A DNA stretch of 64,000 nt from JASGDC01 sp047605865 (GTDB lineage: Bacteria; Actinomycetota; Actinomycetes; Actinomycetales; Micrococcaceae): the NCBI GenBank assembly GCA_047605865.1, contig JASGFC010000003.1, forward strand, positions 9,199 through 73,198, given 5' to 3'. Of this stretch, positions 17,693 through 24,835 are shown one piece after another. Below the pieces are notes generated by a model. The model made no database searches and had not been told where the DNA came from. It saw only the letters and a program-made list of their open reading frames with translations. Each line of letters starts with the position of its first letter. Positions within the stretch are counted from its first letter, which is position 1. The position numbers were made by a program, and so were the translations under genes.

Positions 17693-17946
17693 TGAGAGCG
17701 TGGTTCCCTAGTGCCTTGTTTGTCCACAAAGTGCAGAACTTCGTTGACTTGATCTGGGTTGTAGCCAAAGAGACTTCTTCTAAATTTAAGGCCTCGCACA
17801 TCGTGCGTGCCTTGAAGAAGTGAAAGATTAATATCTGTAGCAGCAGATGGGTGCTCTAAAAACCCTAGAGGGTACTTCTTAACTACAAGAAGTATATAGG
17901 CTCCATAAGCACTAATAAACAAAGCTACAATAATTAGGAGTGTCAT
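17689..17946 (-). CDS. Small DivIVA-domain membrane protein
   Basis: An 85-residue protein with an N-terminal membrane helix (about residues 3-21). It is followed by a short DivIVA-like module containing VRGLKFRRSLFGYNPDQVNEV, the family's conserved F-x-x-S/T-x-x-GYxxxQVDxFL pattern. The same small gene lies between the TIGR00730 LOG gene and neighbouring loci in other Actinobacteria. DivIVA proteins recruit partners to curved membrane at poles and septa. This one is too short for the coiled coil and may only be an adaptor (inference). Four-nucleotide overlaps on both sides show tight coupling with the LOG and mannosyltransferase genes. Confidence 0.78.
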   Translation of the reverse strand: MTLLIIVALFISAYGAYILLVVKKYPLGFLEHPSAATDINLSLLQGTHDVRGLKFRRSLFGYNPDQVNEVLHFVDKQGTREPRSQ

Positions 17947-18668
17947 GGTTTTGCTTTGGTCATTAACTGGACAGCTTCATCTACATCATCTGTCGTTGTA
18001 AAAATTTGCATATCTTTTTCACTGATCGTTCCTGCCGGAAGCAAGGTGTTTTTAGACCAATCTAGGAGCGGTTGCCAGTACTCTTTGCCCATCAGTACAA
18101 TTGGGAATGACTTAACTTTCTCTGTTTGTACTAGAGTAATTGCCTCAAAAAGCTCGTCCATAGTACCGTAGCCACCAGGAAGCACGATGAAACCTTGTGC
18201 GTATTTAACGAACATTGTTTTGCGCACAAAGAAATACCTAAAGTTGATACCCAAATCTAGGTATTCATTGAGCCCTGTTTCAAAAGGTAATTCAATACCA
18301 AGACCAATTGATTTCCCTCCACCTTCATTAGCACCTTTATTAGCTGCTTCCATTGCGCCTGGGCCACCACCAGTGATGACCGCAAAACCAGCTTCAGCAA
18401 GTTTCTTACCTACTTCAACACCCATGTCATAGAAAGGTGTTCCTGGTTTTGTACGAGCTGAACCAAAGATGCTCACAGCAGGACCTATCTCAGCTAAACT
18501 ACCAAAGCCTTCAACAAATTCACTTTGGATACGTAACACACGCCATGGGTCTTCATGAGCCCATTCTGTATTTTCTGATGGTTGTAGTAGCCGGTAGTCT
18601 GCTGTTGTACTTTGTGATGCATTGCCTCTCGTCACTAGGGGACCTTGGATACGTTCATTTTTCTTCAT
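17943..18668 (-). CDS. TIGR00730-type LOG family protein
   Basis: Rossmann-fold protein of 241 residues with the LOG signature GGGPGAMEAANKGA (about residues 99-112) and PGGYGTMDELFEA (about residues 165-177). These are the substrate- and catalysis-related motifs of cytokinin-activating phosphoribohydrolases (Rv1205-type in mycobacteria). Such enzymes release a free base from a nucleoside 5'-monophosphate. It is the first gene of the five-gene operon ending in tatB. In other Actinobacteria it neighbours dapE; here a foreign-looking DUF559 gene flanked by palindromes separates the two. It shares the fold, not the length, with the protein at 1914-3023. Confidence 0.88.
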   Translation of the reverse strand: MKKNERIQGPLVTRGNASQSTTADYRLLQPSENTEWAHEDPWRVLRIQSEFVEGFGSLAEIGPAVSIFGSARTKPGTPFYDMGVEVGKKLAEAGFAVITGGGPGAMEAANKGANEGGGKSIGLGIELPFETGLNEYLDLGINFRYFFVRKTMFVKYAQGFIVLPGGYGTMDELFEAITLVQTEKVKSFPIVLMGKEYWQPLLDWSKNTLLPAGTISEKDMQIFTTTDDVDEAVQLMTKAKP

Positions 18669-18718
18669 GTATTAAGGCTAACATTTCTTAACTCTCGCTA
18701 CACCCACTTCGCCTTAGC

Positions 18719-18740
18719 TGCTCCCAATTTGCTCCCAATT
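18719..18740. repeat. 11-bp tandem duplication
   Basis: TGCTCCCAATT occurs twice head to tail (18719-18729 and 18730-18740), just upstream of palindrome copy A. It may mark a past insertion or slippage event, but nothing else supports that. Confidence 0.6.
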
Positions 18741-18747
18741 CTCAGTT

Positions 18748-18803
18748 CGTGACTAATGGTTATTTTCGTGAGCTTTTCCTCACGAAAATAACCATTAGTC
18801 ACG
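18748..18803 (+). repeat. 56-bp foldback repeat, copy A (perfect)
   Basis: Two perfectly complementary 25-nt arms (18748-18772 and 18779-18803) enclose the loop CTTTTC. The outer arm begins CGTGACTAATGG and the inner arm ends TTCGTGAG. It lies between the divergent LOG and DUF559 genes. No T-run follows, so it is not an intrinsic terminator. Related copies are at 19804, 33437 and 42973. Confidence 0.95.
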
Positions 18804-18883
18804 TAATGTTCGAGGTTAACTACTTTATCCACAATTCTTCATTTTCACGATTGCTAAAGCAAGATTTCTGCCATAGTAAGTCC

Positions 18884-19828
18884 ATGAAAACCTTACAGAA
18901 ACTCATTCTTACCCCACAAACAGCTGGACTTAGTTTACAGAAAATTAAGTCTTTGAAGCGAAAAGGAACCATTACCACCCTTGTTCGAGGAGCCTATATT
19001 GACTCTGCTACTTTTGCAGGGCTAAGTCAGCGGGAGCAAGAAACACTCAAAGTTCTTGCTTGTGCATCTTCTCTCTATCCTCGACTTCCAGTCAGCCATA
19101 CTTCTGCAGCATTATTAGTAGGACTTGATCTCTACAAGTTCGATAAAGCTGTGCATTTTCGAACAGCACAAAGGCGTGATTCCAAGCATAAAGAAATTAA
19201 ACTTCATTTCTACCAAACTCCGTTGATTTCAACGTATCAAGATGGTGTGCTGATAACCACAATAGAAGATACAATCCTTGACTGTGCACAATCATTGCCC
19301 TTCCATGAAGCACTCGTGATTGCAGATTCGGCTCTCAGGAAACAACTGACAACTCAAGATAAACTGTACACAGCATTTTCACTACTATCTATGAGGCGTA
19401 ATAAAAATGGCATGGCAGATGTACTTGAAAACTGTACCAACATTTCAGGTTCTGCTGGTGAAACATTATGTAGAGTAGCCCTTGCAAAAGCTGGGCTAAA
19501 GCACCCTGTTTTACAACAATGTTTTGATACAAAATCGGGAACTTTCTATACAGATTTCTACTTTCCTGACAAAAAGCTCATCGTCGAGTTTGATGGTGAT
19601 ATCAAGTACTCTGGCGCATACGGTACTCCACTAGATACTATCAAGCAGGAAAAACTTAGAGCAGAGGCTTTAGCTGACCTCGGGCTGCGTATCGTGCGCT
19701 TTAATTGGCACGAAATCCATGACCCTCTTAAAGTCATCAACAAACTACAAGCTTACTTTCCCGAAGTTAGAACACGAATTACTGATTCGGCTTCATACTT
19801 CTTCACGCCTTTTGGTTATCTTCGTTAG
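18884..19828 (+). CDS. AbiEi-like winged-helix / DUF559 PD-(D/E)XK endonuclease-like protein
   Basis: A 314-residue protein with two recognisable parts. The N-terminus (about residues 1-60) resembles the AbiEi-type antitoxin winged helix (LSLQKIKSLKRKGTITTLVRG). The C-terminus (about residues 205-295) is a DUF559/Vsr-like PD-(D/E)XK domain, with candidate catalytic acids in YTDFYF and IVEFDGD, and a later RIVRFNWHE strand. Fusions of this type are common in Actinobacteria and their role is unproven. The ATG at 18884 follows CATAGT after six bases, a leaderless arrangement; an in-frame GTG at 18749 inside palindrome A is the alternative. The TAG stop lies inside palindrome B. It sits alone between genes that are neighbours elsewhere, so recent insertion is likely. 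Confidence 0.75.
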   Translation: MKTLQKLILTPQTAGLSLQKIKSLKRKGTITTLVRGAYIDSATFAGLSQREQETLKVLACASSLYPRLPVSHTSAALLVGLDLYKFDKAVHFRTAQRRDSKHKEIKLHFYQTPLISTYQDGVLITTIEDTILDCAQSLPFHEALVIADSALRKQLTTQDKLYTAFSLLSMRRNKNGMADVLENCTNISGSAGETLCRVALAKAGLKHPVLQQCFDTKSGTFYTDFYFPDKKLIVEFDGDIKYSGAYGTPLDTIKQEKLRAEALADLGLRIVRFNWHEIHDPLKVINKLQAYFPEVRTRITDSASYFFTPFGYLR

Positions 19829-19859
19829 CTTTTCCTCACGAAAATAACCAAAAGTCACG
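19804..19859 (+). repeat. 56-bp foldback repeat, copy B (overlaps 3' end of the DUF559 gene)
   Basis: Arms 19804-19828 and 19835-19859 flank the loop CTTTTC. The right arm is intact; the left arm differs from its complement at five positions and contains the last codons and TAG stop of the DUF559 gene. The core is of the TTTTGG/CCAAAA subtype, like copy C. It lies between convergent genes and lacks a T-run. Confidence 0.9.
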
Positions 19860-19910
19860 AAGTGTTATGAGGCAGACAGCTGCTACATCACAACATGTTG
19901 TAAAGTGAGC

Positions 19911-20990
19911 CTATGAAACTGCTAGCCAATTATGCAGAGCTTCATAGCAGTCTCGAATTTGCTGCGCAGAAACGTGTTCGTTATCTGAATGTGCAAGCAT
20001 TGGGTCTCCTGGGCCAAAGTTCACTGCAGGGATGCCAAGCTCACTAAAACGAGCGACGTCAGTCCAGCCATACTTTGGTTTGGCCTCAACACCAACTGCA
20101 TCAAGAAAACCTTGTATATCTGGTCTATCTAAGCCAGGTCGAGCAGCAGCTGCTGAATCAGTTACTTCAACCTCATAGCCATCAAAAAGCTGACGCAAAT
20201 GTGCTTCAGCTTCAGCTTCAGTTTTATCAGGCGCAAAACGGTAATTTACCAATATATGCCCCTGATCAGGAATAACATTTCCAGCTATACCACCTTCTAT
20301 ATGAACCGCGTTCATACCCTCCCTGTAAGCAAGTCCTTCCACATCTACAGTCTGTGGTTCATACTGAGATAACCGTGTAAGGGGCTCGGCTAACTTGTGG
20401 ATAGCATTATCGCCCTTCCACGCACGAGCTGAATGAGAAGCTAAGCCGTCAACAGAAACTTTAACGCGCATCGTGCCATTACAGCCGCCCTCAACGTTTC
20501 CATCTGTAGGTTCAAGAAGAATGGCAAAATCACCTTGGATTAAATCTGGTACTTTTCGAGACAAACGACCCAGACCATTCTTACTTGATTCGACTTCCTC
20601 ATGATCATAGAAAATGAAAGTTAAATCGAATTCACTGTCTTTAATTACAGCAGCAAGTGCAAGCTGTACAGCTACTCCGCCTTTCATATCAGTAGTTCCT
20701 CTACCGTAGAGCACATCGCCTTTCCACGTTGAAGGAACTGTACCCAAAGACCCTGAAACCGTTGGAAGTGGTACGGTATCTAGGTGGCCAGCAAGAATAA
20801 TACGGCGTTTTTTACCCCAGTTTGTGCGCGCAAGGAGTACATCACCATCACGATATACTTCAAGATGGTTTAGCTGATTCAATTGAGCTTGAACCATATC
20901 TGCTAGTTCAGTTTCTGCACCTGAAACACTGTAAACATCAATCAATTGTTGAGTTAAATCAACAACATCACCTGTAATATTTAACTTCAT
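19911..20990 (-). CDS. dapE: Succinyl-diaminopimelate desuccinylase
   Basis: M20-family metallopeptidase of 359 residues that cleaves N-succinyl-LL-diaminopimelate in lysine and peptidoglycan precursor synthesis. It has AGHLDTVP (about residues 66-73), GRGTTDMKGGVA (about 97-108) and DHEEVESSKNG (about 132-142), which provide the metal ligands and catalytic Glu. The C-terminus has PAVNFGPGDPMLAHSDNEHV. This is the actinobacterial DapE type. I chose ATG 20990, one base after the exporter stop and with AGGTGA in front, over GTG 20999. dapD lies at 29824, so the two succinylase-branch genes are unlinked. Confidence 0.93.
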   Translation of the reverse strand: MKLNITGDVVDLTQQLIDVYSVSGAETELADMVQAQLNQLNHLEVYRDGDVLLARTNWGKKRRIILAGHLDTVPLPTVSGSLGTVPSTWKGDVLYGRGTTDMKGGVAVQLALAAVIKDSEFDLTFIFYDHEEVESSKNGLGRLSRKVPDLIQGDFAILLEPTDGNVEGGCNGTMRVKVSVDGLASHSARAWKGDNAIHKLAEPLTRLSQYEPQTVDVEGLAYREGMNAVHIEGGIAGNVIPDQGHILVNYRFAPDKTEAEAEAHLRQLFDGYEVEVTDSAAAARPGLDRPDIQGFLDAVGVEAKPKYGWTDVARFSELGIPAVNFGPGDPMLAHSDNEHVSAQQIRDCYEALHNWLAVS

Positions 20991-20991
20991 T

Positions 20992-22605
20992 CTATTCACC
21001 TACTGGAATTAAAGACTCATCTTTAGGAGCTTTTCCTAGCTTCAAGTTCTGCATCAAAAGACAAGCAATTGCGCCAAGTATCAGTGGGACAAGTAGCATG
21101 ATTAAGGTGTGTGACGAAGCTTCAGAAAGACCAGTTTTAACAATGCTATCGACAGTGTTTTTGATATTTGTCACAACGTCAGCTGGAACACCTGGAGGTG
21201 GAGTAAATTTTTGCGATGAGCCAAATTCGCTAGCTCCACCGCCACTGCTTTTAATACTACTCACGATAGTGCTACGCATCTGTTCTGGGAACTTGCTAGC
21301 TTGAGCATCTGCCTGTGCATCAAGGTACTTCGTAGTATTTGATGCCAAAACGGAAGCAACAACAGCACCGCCCATAACGCCTCCAAGTTGCCTGACAGTG
21401 TTGAATACACCAGAACCAGCACCGATGAGATGACGTGGAGAACTTTGAGTTACGATATTAGCAATTGGCGAGAACAAGCCACCTAAACCAATACCTGCAA
21501 GTACTGAAGTCAAAGAAATCCACAGTAAATCTCCCTCAGGTTTGATGAACTGAATCATTGCTAGCAAGCCTAATCCAAAGATGATGAAGCCTGCAGCAGA
21601 AATGAGACGTGGTTGAATTTTAGTACTTAAGCGCCCCACTACAGGTGCCATGAGCCCAGATGCTAACGACATAGGCAACAAAACAAGTGCCGATTTCCTA
21701 GGATCCATACCTAATGCACCTTGTAAATAAATAGTGAAAGGCAGTGAGAACATCACCATAGTGAAAGTAGCAAAGAAACCAGCAATATTCGCAAAATCAA
21801 AGTTACGGTTCCTAAAGAGCTCCAAAGGCAGAAGTGCATTTTCGCCAGCATATTTTTGTTGCACTACAAAGGCAATAAGGAATAATATACCCACGATGAT
21901 GAGGCGCCACACAGTAATAGGACCAGAAATAGTGCCCCAATTGTATTGATGAGACTCCTGAATTGCAAAAACTAAACAAAATAGTCCAATACCTGAAAGT
22001 ACAACACCAAATAAATCAAACTTTGTAGGTATTCCACTAAAACTTGGCAGGTACTTGTAACACAAGAAGAGTGCTAGTATTCCAAACGGAACGTTCACAA
22101 AGAAAATCCATTCCCAACCTGGTCCATCTACAAGGAAACCACCAATAATAGGACCAAACATGGTGGCAACGCCAGCAACAGCACCCCACATACTCATGGC
22201 TTTTCCACGTTCCTCTGGAGGGAAAATTTTGGACACCATTGCCATAGTCTGAGGAGTCAACATGGCAGAGCCAAGACCTTGTACTGTGCGGGCAATAATT
22301 AACTCATGCACACTATGAGCAAAACCGCACCAAGCAGATGCAACAGTGAATAAAAAAGTACCAGCTATGAATAATTTATCTTGGCCAAAGCGATCCCCTA
22401 AACGACCTGTTAATAGAAGTGGAACAGCATAAGCAAGCATATAAGCACTGTTAACCCACATCAAAGTAGTAAGGTCCGTATTAAAATGTTTTAACAATGT
22501 TGGGATTGCAATATTTACAATCGTGGTATCCACCATAATCATAAAAAAGGACATCAAAATAGGAATCAAAGCCAGCCAAGGCTTTTGTGTTGTTTGGGTT
22601 CTCAT
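20992..22605 (-). CDS. DHA2-type MFS efflux transporter
   Basis: Drug:H+ antiporter of the 14-helix DHA2 family, about 537 residues. It has the N-terminal MVDTTIVNIAIPTL motif (TM1), GRLGDRFGQ (loop 2-3 motif A), ARTVQGLGSAMLTPQ (TM4 motif B), and GPIIGGFLVDGPGWEWIFFVNVPFG (TM5 motif C), split here for length. I prefer ATG 22605 with GAAAGAAG in front; an upstream ATG at 22638 directly follows a TATAAT-like sequence that would serve as the -10. The stop is one base before dapE, so export and DAP synthesis genes are coupled. The substrate is unknown. Confidence 0.88.
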   Translation of the reverse strand: MRTQTTQKPWLALIPILMSFFMIMVDTTIVNIAIPTLLKHFNTDLTTLMWVNSAYMLAYAVPLLLTGRLGDRFGQDKLFIAGTFLFTVASAWCGFAHSVHELIIARTVQGLGSAMLTPQTMAMVSKIFPPEERGKAMSMWGAVAGVATMFGPIIGGFLVDGPGWEWIFFVNVPFGILALFLCYKYLPSFSGIPTKFDLFGVVLSGIGLFCLVFAIQESHQYNWGTISGPITVWRLIIVGILFLIAFVVQQKYAGENALLPLELFRNRNFDFANIAGFFATFTMVMFSLPFTIYLQGALGMDPRKSALVLLPMSLASGLMAPVVGRLSTKIQPRLISAAGFIIFGLGLLAMIQFIKPEGDLLWISLTSVLAGIGLGGLFSPIANIVTQSSPRHLIGAGSGVFNTVRQLGGVMGGAVVASVLASNTTKYLDAQADAQASKFPEQMRSTIVSSIKSSGGGASEFGSSQKFTPPPGVPADVVTNIKNTVDSIVKTGLSEASSHTLIMLLVPLILGAIACLLMQNLKLGKAPKDESLIPVGE

Positions 22606-22660
22606 AACTTCTTTCAGAATTGATAAGCTGGTAGTCATTATATACTAAGACCAGATTGCA

Positions 22661-22689
22661 TTGCAGTTTTGGCTTTTATTTGCTATATT
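22661..22689 (+). promoter_or_regulatory. Promoter of tRNA-Asn
   Basis: TTGCAG (22661-22666), a 17-nt spacer, and an extended TGC-TATATT -10 (22684-22689) place the start near 22696, seven bases before the tRNA. Confidence 0.65.
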
Positions 22690-22702
22690 TAACATGTTAC
22701 AT

Positions 22703-22775
22703 TCCTCCGTAGCTCAGTTGGCAGAGCATTCGACTGTTAATCGAAGGGTCACTGGTTCGAGCCCAGTCGGAGGAG
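22703..22775 (+). tRNA. tRNA-Asn (anticodon GTT)
   Basis: A 73-nt cloverleaf can be folded by hand. The acceptor TCCTCCG pairs with CGGAGGA, the D arm is GCTC...GAGC, and the anticodon stem TTCGA/TCGAA encloses the loop CTGTTAA. The T arm is ACTGG-TTCGAGC-CCAGT, and the discriminator is G. The CCA end is not encoded. Confidence 0.97.
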
Positions 22776-22778
22776 CTT

Positions 22779-22810
22779 GGCCCTTGAGTTTTCTCAAGGG
22801 CCATTTAATT
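22779..22810 (+). terminator. Rho-independent terminator of tRNA-Asn
   Basis: GGCCCTTGAG (22779-22788) and CTCAAGGGCC (22793-22802) form a perfect ten-base stem with a TTTT loop, followed by the T-rich ATTTAATT. Confidence 0.85.
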
Positions 22811-22906
22811 TCTACGAAGCGGATTTTCTTGAAAACCCCGCTATAACACCCGGTGTACAACAGTCAGATTTCATCATCAAAAGCAAAGACTGACCGAGCC
22901 CTATGC

Positions 22907-22937
22907 TTGACTTTCAAATACCCCCCCCCCTTAAAAT
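22907..22937 (+). promoter_or_regulatory. Promoter with C10 tract in its spacer (candidate phase-variable)
   Basis: A near-consensus -35 TTGACT (22907-22912) and -10 TAAAAT (22932-22937) are separated by 19 nt that include ten consecutive C's (22921-22930). The expected start is near 22944, giving about 55 nt of leader before the Tat-exported protein. A loss of two C's would give the optimal 17-nt spacing. The geometry is seen directly; switching is inference. Confidence 0.7.
22921..22930 (+). repeat. Poly-C homopolymer (C10)
   Basis: Ten uninterrupted C's, the longest homopolymer I noticed in an otherwise AT-rich window. Such tracts slip during replication; its length in a consensus sequence may hide a mixture. 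Confidence 0.95.
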
Positions 22938-22998
22938 TAGTGATGGCAGAGCACAGTATTCTAGATATCTATATCTCATTTAACCAAAAGGGAACTTA

Positions 22999-23493
22999 AT
23001 GCAAAATAAAGAAATTTCAAGACGCCAGATTACAAAGGGTGCATCATGGGGTGTTCCAGTTATTGCTACCGCTATAGCAACACCTGCACTAGCGGCAAGC
23101 TTTGTTGACCCTGATTATGTAAGTGTCGGGTTATATAGGAGCAACTCAAGCGACCCGCAGGCAAACTTTGCAAAAGGTCGTTGGGTTTCTAACCAAAGAA
23201 TAGGGTCATTTCATCCTGGACAGACCTACTATATAAGCCTTTTTGCCGAAATGGAAGATGAATCTGTTGTTCCAAATGTTCCCATAACTTGTTCTGGTAC
23301 AGCAGTAGGCTCAACTGGAATGAACATACTCTCAAGCTATCCAAATACAGATTCTGACGGGCAGATGGTTTCATTGTTTACTATACCAACAGATGCGACA
23401 ATAGGTGGTTACTCGCTTACTGTTTGTGGTGGCACTAAATGTCAAAGCTGGACACTTACTACTGGTGATTCGCTTCCAGTAACAGCTGCATAA
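22999..23493 (+). CDS. Tat-exported small surface/secreted protein of unknown function
   Basis: A 164-residue protein. Residues 1-33 form a twin-arginine signal peptide: SRRQITKG (RR at residues 8-9), a hydrophobic stretch, and ALAA before a probable cleavage at residue 32 or 33. The roughly 130-residue mature part has beta-strand-like alternation, three Cys (one in PITCSG, two in CGGTKC) and no further membrane segment. It may be an Ig-like domain, but I recognise no family. AGGGAAC precedes the ATG. It stands alone between tRNA-Asn and a glycosyltransferase, behind the poly-C promoter. TatB is encoded at 14625. Confidence 0.7.
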   Translation: MQNKEISRRQITKGASWGVPVIATAIATPALAASFVDPDYVSVGLYRSNSSDPQANFAKGRWVSNQRIGSFHPGQTYYISLFAEMEDESVVPNVPITCSGTAVGSTGMNILSSYPNTDSDGQMVSLFTIPTDATIGGYSLTVCGGTKCQSWTLTTGDSLPVTAA

Positions 23494-23571
23494 AAAACAA
23501 GTATCGTTTAGCACCATCGAATATTTAAGGCAATTGCCTGTGAATAGCTTCTTAGTCCTAATAATGGTTTG

Positions 23572-23600
23572 TTGACGATAACCACTCAGACTGATAGCTT
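23572..23600 (+). promoter_or_regulatory. Candidate promoter for the glycosyltransferase gene
   Basis: TTGACG (23572-23577), 17 nt, then TAGCTT (23595-23600), upstream of the GTG start at 23634. The -10 match is modest. Confidence 0.4.
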
Positions 23601-23633
23601 AATACTAGATAAGTTCTTCAAAGGTGGGTACTT

Positions 23634-24698
23634 GTGAAAATTCTTTTTGATGCACGATACATCAATCCCGAAAATTTTGATGGAATAGGTAGATTTAGTC
23701 AAGGGATAGGCAATGCTCTAGCTAAAATTACTCCGGTTGAGTTCCTGATTTGTGATGAACGTCAGAAAGAATTTTTACCAGATAACGCTGTTTTTCATAA
23801 TTTTCATTCTCCAACAAGTCCCTTAGAACCTTTCAGTGCCTTAAAATTGAATGCTCTAAAACCCGATGTTTTTTTCTCTCCTATGCAAACTATTGGTTTA
23901 CGAGGAAAAAAATTCCCTGCAGTTTTAACATTGCACGATCTAATCTACTACTCACACCCTAAACCTCCGCAAGACCTACCTGCCTATGTACGTGGAATAT
24001 GGCGAGCATATCATCAGGCTTACTTTCCACAACGGTTTTTACTCAACAGTGCTGATGCGATAGTAACTGTCAGTGAAACAACAAAGAAGTTGATGCAAGA
24101 ACATCACCTTACTACTAAACCCATCCAGGTTGTCTACAACGCTTGTGATGAAGCACAACTTAGACAACGTCCTCTTTCAGAGCGTTCCAAAGAACTGGTA
24201 TACATGGGTTCTTTTATGCCTTATAAAAATGTAAAAACATTAATTCAAGCAATAAATGCCCTCCCTGACTATAGGCTACGTTTATTAAGCCGTATTTCTC
24301 CAAAAAACCAAGACAAGCTGCTTAAATTAGTCACTACCAAAGACCAAATTATCTTTGATAATGGGGTAAGTGACCCTATCTACCACGATATTCTTGGTTC
24401 AGCTTTTGCAGCGGTGAACGCTTCATATGAAGAAGGCTTCGGTATCCCGCTGATTGAAGCGATGCAACAAGGAGCACCTGTAGTATGCAGTAACATCCCT
24501 ATTTTCCATGAAATCGCTGGTAACGCCGCACTCTTTGCATCGTGCGATAAGCCAGAAGAATTTGTGCAAGCAATCAAGGTTTTAGAAAACAAAAAAAATT
24601 GGGAACTCCAATCTCAAAAAGGTATCAAGCAGAGCAAAAAATTTAGTTGGGAAAAATCAGCACAGAGCTTGTATCAACTGTTAAAAAGTATTGCTTAA
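23634..24698 (+). CDS. GT4-family glycosyltransferase
   Basis: Retaining GT-B glycosyltransferase of 354 residues. The N-terminus has the DARYINPENFDGIGRF donor/acceptor loop typical of GT4 enzymes of the mannosyltransferase type. Residues of about 190-198 read LVYMGSFMPYKN. The E-x7-E motif is present as EEGFGIPLIEAM (about residues 266-277). It is cytosolic or peripheral, with no membrane segment. The start is GTG 23634 with AAAGGTGGG upstream. It may build surface polysaccharide or glycolipid; the sugar is unknown. It is bracketed by the Tat-exported gene and tRNA-Met. Confidence 0.85.
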   Translation: MKILFDARYINPENFDGIGRFSQGIGNALAKITPVEFLICDERQKEFLPDNAVFHNFHSPTSPLEPFSALKLNALKPDVFFSPMQTIGLRGKKFPAVLTLHDLIYYSHPKPPQDLPAYVRGIWRAYHQAYFPQRFLLNSADAIVTVSETTKKLMQEHHLTTKPIQVVYNACDEAQLRQRPLSERSKELVYMGSFMPYKNVKTLIQAINALPDYRLRLLSRISPKNQDKLLKLVTTKDQIIFDNGVSDPIYHDILGSAFAAVNASYEEGFGIPLIEAMQQGAPVVCSNIPIFHEIAGNAALFASCDKPEEFVQAIKVLENKKNWELQSQKGIKQSKKFSWEKSAQSLYQLLKSIA

Positions 24699-24732
24699 GC
24701 TGGTAGAGTTGAAATGAACGTTTTACGTTTGT

Positions 24733-24806
24733 GGGGCCGTAGCTCAGTTGGTTAGAGCAGTGAACTCATAATTCATTGGTCGCGGGTTCAAGTCCCGCCG
24801 GCCCTA
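24733..24806 (+). tRNA. tRNA-Met, elongator type (anticodon CAT)
   Basis: A 74-nt cloverleaf. The acceptor GGGGCCG pairs with CGGCCCT, including a G-U first pair; the D arm is GCTC...GAGC and the anticodon loop is CTCATAA. The T arm is GCGGG-TTCAAGT-CCCGC, with discriminator A. The first acceptor pair is formed, unlike bacterial initiators. A tRNA-Ile with a modified CAT is possible but less likely, since ACTCATAAT matches elongator Met of relatives. Confidence 0.9.
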
Positions 24807-24835
24807 CGTATCTCATCACTACTAGGAGGCCCTAC

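Noticed and set aside
18748..18803. Palindrome copies as ordinary Rho-independent terminators
   Set aside because: No T-run follows any copy on either strand, copy A lies between divergent genes, and true terminators with T-runs occur separately near copies C and D.
18749..18883. Upstream extension of the DUF559 protein from GTG 18749
   Set aside because: The first 45 residues would come from the palindrome and AT-rich spacer; ATG 18884 starts right at the conserved winged helix. Kept only as an observation.
19890..19901. ACAACATGTTGT 12-bp palindrome between palindrome B and dapE
   Set aside because: Short perfect palindromes occur by chance in AT-rich DNA; no second copy or context supports a function.
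22921..22930. C10 tract as an assembly artefact
   Set aside because: Cannot be excluded without reads, but its exact place between good -35 and -10 boxes makes a biological tract more likely than an error, though its length may be off by a base or two.
24733..24806. Initiator tRNA-Met
   Set aside because: Position 1 pairs with 72 (G-U), whereas bacterial initiators have an unpaired first position; the anticodon stem lacks the three G-C pairs.
24776..24835. N-terminal extension of the copper chaperone from ATG 24776
   Set aside because: It would be translated from the tRNA-Met gene; the ATG at 24836 has AGGAGG and starts the lipoprotein signal.
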